Below, piece after piece: positions 58,101 to 64,000 of a DNA stretch of 64,000 nucleotides (its first letter is position 1; every line of letters begins with the position of its first letter). The notes under the pieces are model-generated. The model was given only the letters and a program-made list of their open reading frames with translations. It did not search any database and was not told the DNA's origin. Source of the DNA: Rhabdornis inornatus (Eukaryota; Chordata; Aves; Passeriformes; Rhabdornithidae); the NCBI GenBank assembly GCA_013397075.1, contig VWZS01000202.1, forward strand, positions 186,396-250,395. Direction: 5' to 3'. The position numbers and the translations under genes are program-made.

Positions 58101-61100
58101 CGATGGCTGGGACATCAAGCTTCTCTCCTGAGTTGCTATGGAATCCCTCTGGAAGTTTCAGCCTCTGGAGTGTTGCTTTATTCCAGCAGGATGTGTCTGT
58201 GCAGGTAGCTGAGATAAATTCATTCTGCAACTGGAAATAAACGCAGTAAATTCCCTTGTGCCCTGAGGAGGATGTGCTAATGAAATAATGGGGAAATGCT
58301 GCAGCTCTGAGGGTCAGGAACCCACCAGAACTTCATCCAGAACCTTTAATTTATTTCTTCAGCTAATTTTGGAAAGGAATGAGAACAGCAGAAATCTTCC
58401 TACTCTTACAATCCTGATTTTTCCACTTTTTTTTTCTTTTCTCCTTGAACCTGCCTTAACTAGCAGATATGCAATTAGCAAATTCTTCTCATTCCAAAGT
58501 AGGAAAACAAGGCTGAAACAAATTGGAACTTGCAAAGTTTCCTGACTGTAAGAACTTCAGCTCACACCTGGATGCTAATAGGAAAAACATGTACAGACAT
58601 CTGGATGCCTGAAGATTTCAGCTCTCCTGACTCTTCAGACCTTTGCAAATTAATGTGGCATAAATGCCTGAATAAATGTCAATGACTAAAGCTAAATATT
58701 GTCTGCTTAAAGATAAGGTAATTTATTGCTTCTTCATGAAGTTTAACAAAAAGTCCTTGTAAAAACTGATCAGGAAAAAAAACCCAAAAACAAAACAACC
58801 CAGGCACTTATGGGGGATTTATCCACATTGTTCTAAATTCTGGAGCATGATTTTCACTGTGGAGAATGAAAGCTGGAGCTTTCCAAATTGGAAGAAAAAT
58901 CTTTTCATTCTTTCCATTTTAACAGCTTAGAAAGAATGTTCCCTGCACTGTAACTCAGCTTCACAGATTGTGCTCACCAGGGACTAAATTTAAAAGCAAA
59001 AACTTTCTTGGTGGTTCATTTCAGTCCCCAGCACCTACAGAGGTGTGTTTGTAAACAGAACTTGTGCTAGCTCAAGTAATTTTTCTATTTGGAAATGTTT
59101 AAGACTGTGAGCTATGCAAAATTTTGTTGTCTTGTGCTTGTTCCTAAGCTAAATACACCTGAGAGGAGGATTTGGGAAGATTAATTTCCCCTTCCCTCTT
59201 TAGGTTTTCAAACAGAAATTGCACAACTGATTTACAATCAAACAACACCTTACAAACTATTACACCTCTGCTCTTGGTAGCACCCCAGGTTATTAAAATG
59301 AAAAGAATGTTGAAAGACTCTTTAGCTTTGTCTGATTGTACTTAGACCATGGAAAATGAAGAAATTAAATGCTTTATTATTCAGCTTCTCTTTTGAGGGT
59401 CCCTTTTATTCTCTCATTCTGGAAAGCTGGAGAACATCTCTTATGGTTTTTATATGGCAGCTGCACAGCCCTGAGTCTGCTCTGCTGGGACCTGACCTCC
59501 AGAGCTCTCTCCCCACCTAAAATTTGATGTCTGACATGATGCAAAGCTGACTTTTCCAAAGCAGGCAGAAAAAAAAAGGATTGTTAAAAGAAATGAAGCA
59601 CAGACAATAAAATTGATGTTTTATAGGATATTCTTTTATAGGACTCCTTATGTCAGTGTGTGCAGAGAGCTGACTGGCATTTTTGGTCTCATTAAATGCA
59701 ATGTTAACTAAAGGCTTCCTGTGTTCCTGAATGCCAATTTCTTGCTGCTGTTATTAACTCCTAAAGGTGATATTTGGTGCCAAGTTATAGTCTGGACATG
59801 CCTGCTTCCCTTTCAAGCCTGACTTAAGTCCTGACTTGGAGTTTCTTGAACTTGCTCCCGTTTTCTGTTGTTTTAGGTTAAGAAGCAGATCCTGGATGAG
59901 GAAATCTATTGCTCACCAGAAGCTACAGTTTTACTGGCTTCTTATGCTGTTCAGGCCAAGGTTTGTGCATAGAAAAACCTCTTTTTAAATTGACTTTCTC
60001 TGGTTTAACCAGCACATCTACATAGTGTTGTGTAAAACACAGCAGGGTTAAAATTTCCCAGTAAAGTTGGTCATCCTGGGAGGTACAAGTACAGCTAGAA
60101 AAAAAACTATTAAATGCCACTACAAGGATTTTTTATTTTTACTATGTTCTGCAATTTAGGGGATTTATCTGGGCCTAACAGTTTAGTGGAATCTTTCTCC
60201 AGGCTAGAATGATTTCCTGTTGTTTTAAAAATTATCATGGATGCAGAATGTGCTCAAAACAGGGCTCACAATGGGAGGACACGAAGACTTTTTTTGTATC
60301 TCTCAGAGCTCTGTTCCCTTCTTGCCACCAAGAGCCCGATTTACACAGTGGCAGGAGGTGAACACAATTTATTTAGCAGGGCTGTCCTTGTGTGCAGCTC
60401 CCATTCCTCTGCTTCAGAGTGTGAATTCCTGGGAGATTCCTTCAGAGCTGCAGTTTCCAGGTTGGGCATTGAAGGTTTTCCAGGGTTGCATTGAAGGTTT
60501 CCAGGTTGGGCATTGAAGGTTTTCCAGGGTTGCATTGAAGGTTTCCAGGTTGGGCATTGTAGGTTTTCCAGGGTTGCATTGAAGGTTTCCAGGTTGGGCA
60601 TTGAAGGTTTTCCAGGGTTGCATTGAAGGTTTCCAGGTTGGGGTGAAGGTTTTCCAGGATGGGATTGAGGTTTCCAGGTTGGGCACTGAAGAGATTTCCA
60701 GGTTGGCATTGAGGTTTCCAGGACTGCATTGAAGGTTTCCAGGTTGGCATTGAAGGTTTCCAGGTTGGCAGTGAGGTTTCCAGGATTGCATTGAAGGTTT
60801 CCAGGCTGGCATTGAGGTTTCCAGGATTGCATTGAAGGTTTCCAGGCTGGCATTGAGGTTTCCAGGATTGCATTGAAGGTTTCCAGGTTGGCAGTGAGGT
60901 TTCCAGGATTGCATTGAAGGTTTCCAGGCTGGCATTGAGGTTTCCAGGATTGCATTGAAGGTTTCCAGGTTGGGAATGATGTGTGGGTGGCTCAGTGGCT
61001 GTATTGGAGCATCCTGCATGGCACAGGGGCTGGGAGGATCCTCCATGGACTGCTCAGATGAGGGGATGTGTGCAGGGGAACCAAAATAAAATCTGCCTCA

Positions 61101-62794
61101 AGCTTTCACTTCAAACTCCCTCAACATTCTGCCTCTAACAAACTGAAATAACTTGTCTTTTTCGGGACAGTATGGTGACTATGACCCAAATTTCCATGAG
61201 CCAGGCTTTCTAGCCCATGATGAGCTGTTACCTAAAAGGGTGAGTTAATTTTATACCAAACCAAATCTTTGAATCTCCTCTTTGCAGTGCAGATATTGCT
61301 GGGGATTAACCAGAGCATTAAAAACTCTGCAAAATGACCAAGCTGTGAACTGCACCTCTGCACTCACTTTGCTTGGGAGAGGCAGAACTTGGATTTGGAT
61401 TTTCACAGGGATCCAACCTCCTTCCTTGCCCTGCAGGTGCTCAGGCAGTACCAGCTGACAGCAGAGATGTGGGAAGAGAAGATCACTGCTTGGTATGCTG
61501 AGCACAGGGGCATTGCCAGGTAGGAAACCTTTGCATTTCTTGCAAACCCCATACATTTATTTGTGGGATTTGTTGTCTTCAGTGTAATTCAGCCCATCTG
61601 GAAATCCAATTAAACATTAAGAAGGATCTGTTAGCACCCAGAGGCAGCTTTTCCTGATATTTGGGTTCTGTTTTTCTCTGTTCTGGAGGCTTCTTAGGAT
61701 TATTTTTATTGAATATTTTCCTCAAGATTTACTGATTTACCTTGAAGGGAGAAGAGAAGTGGGTGGAAGATTCTCACTTTTCTTTGGCCTTGGCCAAAAG
61801 CTGTGTCCAAGACTCACTCTTCAATGAACTCTATTTCCTGAAGGAAATATATTCATGGAAAACAATGGAAGAATGGTTTTCCAAGACATGGAGTGGCAAA
61901 ACTAACACAAGAAAAAGACTTTTAATGAATTTTAATGAGTCACTTTTTAAAATAGGTTCAACTTTACTGCCTTTATTCTGTCCAGATGCTGTTTTTATTA
62001 TCCTTTTTTTTCTATTATTAAGAGGAAGATGGCAAAACTGAAGTAAGATTTTACAAAGGGCCAGATTGTCTGTTCCTTTCTAAGTGGGAAATGGAGAGTC
62101 AGCCAGGAGAGAAAGGCTGGAGAGACATTTCATAATCATGGCTTTATTCTCCAGGGATGAAGCTGAGATGAACTACCTGAAAATTGCCCAAGACTTGGAA
62201 ATGTACGGTGTCAATTATTTCCCAATTGCTGTAAGTGCCTTATTTTAGCAGTTTTCACTTGCTGCAGATAATGGTGCTGTTCTTTTAAAATCCTCCAGGG
62301 AGTTTGGAATTGGGACTTCTGACTTCTGCTTTTCCCTGCTGCTGGTTTTCTTCTGACTTGGTTTTCTTGCCTGCTAAATGAGCAGGTGAATAAAACAGTT
62401 AAGATTAATATTTGAAAACCTGACAAAAGTTTTGAGTAACTCCAGGTATGGAATAGGAAGGATAAATAGTTTGAGCTGCTATAAGCAGCATAGAGGACTG
62501 AGCTTATTATTACCAGTGACAGCATTCATAATATTTTATACAAACCCCAATTTCCTCAAATACAAATAAATATCAATATATTAAAATACGTGCTTCTTGT
62601 CTGTGGTTGTTTAATGTCACCAAAAATGCCATTTACTGATCTCTCTTGTTTTTTAGCAAAATAAAAACCACACAGATCTCCTGCTTGGAGTTGATGCCAA
62701 AGGTATTCATATCTACAGCATTAATAACAGGTTCTCCCCCAATAAATCCTTTGAGTGGAGCTCTATCAGAAACATTTCCTGTAGTGAGAAAGAG
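55172..62794 (+). CDS. NF2L: Merlin (NF2) paralogue, FERM domain (partial, continues right)
   Basis: Eight exons: 55172-55261, 56892-57017, 57373-57495, 59877-59960, 61171-61239, 61437-61519, 62155-62230, 62657-62794; 263 codons so far. The peptide tracks merlin across the FERM domain exon for exon: KKKQPKTF, MKWKGKDLFDLVCRALGLRE, TWFFGLQYTIK, QEITQHLFFLQVKKQILDEE, LLASYAVQAKYGDYDP, MWEEKITAWYAEHRG, YLKIAQDLEMYGVNYF and LLLGVDAKGIHIYSINNRF. It differs at many sites from NF2 and sits in a different synteny, so it is a paralogue rather than NF2. Merlin/ERM proteins link membrane proteins to cortical actin and Hippo signalling. The rest of F3, the coiled coil and the C-terminal domain lie beyond the window. 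The true start is unsure: the frame is open back to the acceptor at 55143. The symbol is my best recollection for avian copies. Confidence 0.9.
60455..60975 (+). repeat. Minisatellite in merlin-like gene intron 4
   Basis: About 520 bases of tandem GGTTTCCAGG units joined by TTGGGCATTGAA, GTTGCATTGAA, CTGGCATTGA or ATTGCATTGAA, with a basic step near 21-23 bases and a higher-order step near 44. The left part alternates GGTTTTCCAGGGTTGCATTG with GGTTTCCAGGTTGGGCATTG; the right part uses shorter units. It lies between exons 59877-59960 and 61171-61239. Stop-free minus-strand frames result from the repeat. Confidence 0.95.
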
Positions 62795-64000
62795 GTATGA
62801 TGGCTTTGATGTATTATTCTTTTTCCATGGGCATGGGTGTGGACTGGGATTCTTGGAACAGGCTGAAAGCTTCCTCTGTTGAAATAATTTTGGGGGAGAA
62901 GGGGAAAATCCTGGGGATCTTTGTTACAAAACTAAAAATAACATCCCTGCCTTGCAGATGAGCTCGAAACCTCAGTTCCCCAAGGCTGCTCCAAGCTCTG
63001 ACTCTGTTCTGGCTCCTTCCCTGCTGCTTGGCCTTTGCAAAACAAATGTGTTGATCTCTGAAAAAGACAGATATTATGAATGCCACCATGCCTGGCTTCC
63101 TCAGTTATCCCAGCAGGAATTCCATCATCCATAAAACCTTAATGCTGTTTGCACACGCAGAGGCTGAGGCTTGGAGCCCAGTGGCAAGAGGAGACATGCA
63201 GGGAGATATTAATGGTTTTCTGCCTCACTTCTCACTTTCTTGGGACATGATTTCACTCCCCACCACTGCAATTTCACTGTGGCTCAGCTTTTGCTTCTAG
63301 AAAATGAAGGAGTGGGGAAAATTTATTCTCAGTCCAAATCTTGGGCTGTATTGAAGGGTATAATCAGAAAAAACAAACCCAGGAAAACTACAGTGGTACT
63401 GGAATACCTGGAATTTGTCAGCCAAAGGGCAGCACAGCCTGTTCCATTTTCTGTGGGCTTTTTGGAAAACAGTCCACAGAAAACTGAGATCTAAAATTGA
63501 GATGAGATTTTAGATTCATGTCCATTAAATCAGAGGGGACTACAGGTTTGCTGCCTCCAAAACACTTTTGATATCATCAAACTTCCCTGAGATCTGTGAA
63601 TAAACTGCTTTAACTCCCTATTGGGGAGAATTTGGGCAGCCCTGTGTTTGAGCTTCACTTGATTCAGTGACACATCACAGCCTTGCTCCTCAAAAGGCTG
63701 CCAGTCATTACCTGCAGGGTGAAAGGAGCTCTAGGACTTTATGATCCTGGTGACTCAGATGCCCTGGAATTATGCAGGAATTACCTTGCAAACGAATTAG
63801 AGGGATAGAGTGCCAAGGAACCTGTGAGGCACAGAATACAGGGCCCTTAAAAAAAAAAGGGGACCATGTTTTGTTCTGCAGCTAAACAGAGCACAAGCTA
63901 TGGAGTGAGGCACTGAGCTGGCAGCAGGAAAACCCTGCCTGGCTTGGGACTGAAAAAGTGAGGAAGTCTGCAGGACTTTCACCTGCTGCACTGAAGAACA
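62795..64000. other. Merlin-like gene intron 8 (to window edge)
   Basis: I looked for the next expected FERM exon (FTIKPLDKK-like) and did not find it; this is intronic sequence up to the edge, without recognised repeats. Confidence 0.6.

Noticed and set aside
60341..61046. Repetitive minus-strand frames (143-210 codons)
   Set aside because: All three phases are open because the minisatellite unit has no stop; this is not a sign of coding.
1..64000. CRISPR arrays, operons, phage or insertion sequences
   Set aside because: Intron-containing vertebrate genes fill the window; the tandem repeats found lack the repeat-spacer pattern and no prokaryotic feature was seen.

Overview
The window looks like ordinary nuclear chromosome of a bird. 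Introns are short, promoters are CpG-rich, and interspersed repeats are CR1 LINE fragments of the avian type with 3' ends built from ATTCTGTG/ATTCTATG octamers. The gene order PHKG1-SUMF2-CCT6A-PSPH-NIPSNAP2-MRPS17 matches the mammalian block on human 7p11.2. In chicken I would expect this block on microchromosome 19 (from memory, not checked). The species cannot be told from the sequence alone.

Layout. 1-1304: last two coding exons of PHKG1 (+). 2363-6245: complete SUMF2 (-, 9 coding exons, 306 aa). 7164-12771: complete CCT6A (-, 14 exons, 530 aa), with two intronic H/ACA snoRNA candidates and a promoter holding CCAAT boxes and a heat-shock element. 13.1-21.7 kb: no coding gene, but a CpG island near 17.2 kb that is probably the PSPH promoter. 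21746-25996: PSPH (+, 5 coding exons, 226 aa). 30923-43167: NIPSNAP2 (-, 10 exons, 284 aa). 46140-47545: MRPS17 (-, 2 coding exons, 137 aa). 47.6-50 kb: the MRPS17 upstream region, with CR1 copies and an assembly gap flanked by a 231-bp duplication. 55172 onward: the FERM part of a merlin (NF2) paralogue (+, 8 exons, 263 codons), running off the right edge.

All exon joins were read by hand as GT-AG junctions and keep frame; the five complete genes give lengths close to their human orthologues. The genes form no joint pathway: glycogen phosphorylase kinase, an ER FGE paralogue, the cytosolic chaperonin, serine synthesis, a mitochondrial NIPSNAP protein, a mitoribosomal protein and a membrane-cytoskeleton adaptor. 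Pairs are arranged tail to tail (PHKG1/SUMF2, PSPH/NIPSNAP2) or in tandem (CCT6A then SUMF2; MRPS17 then NIPSNAP2).

I see no radically new system. The best leads are the two CCT6A snoRNA candidates, which satisfy the H/ACA geometry in detail; stress- and nutrient-response motifs at CCT6A and PSPH; the merlin paralogue with a non-standard N terminus; several minisatellites; an unexplained candidate exon inside NIPSNAP2; and a probable misassembly upstream of MRPS17.
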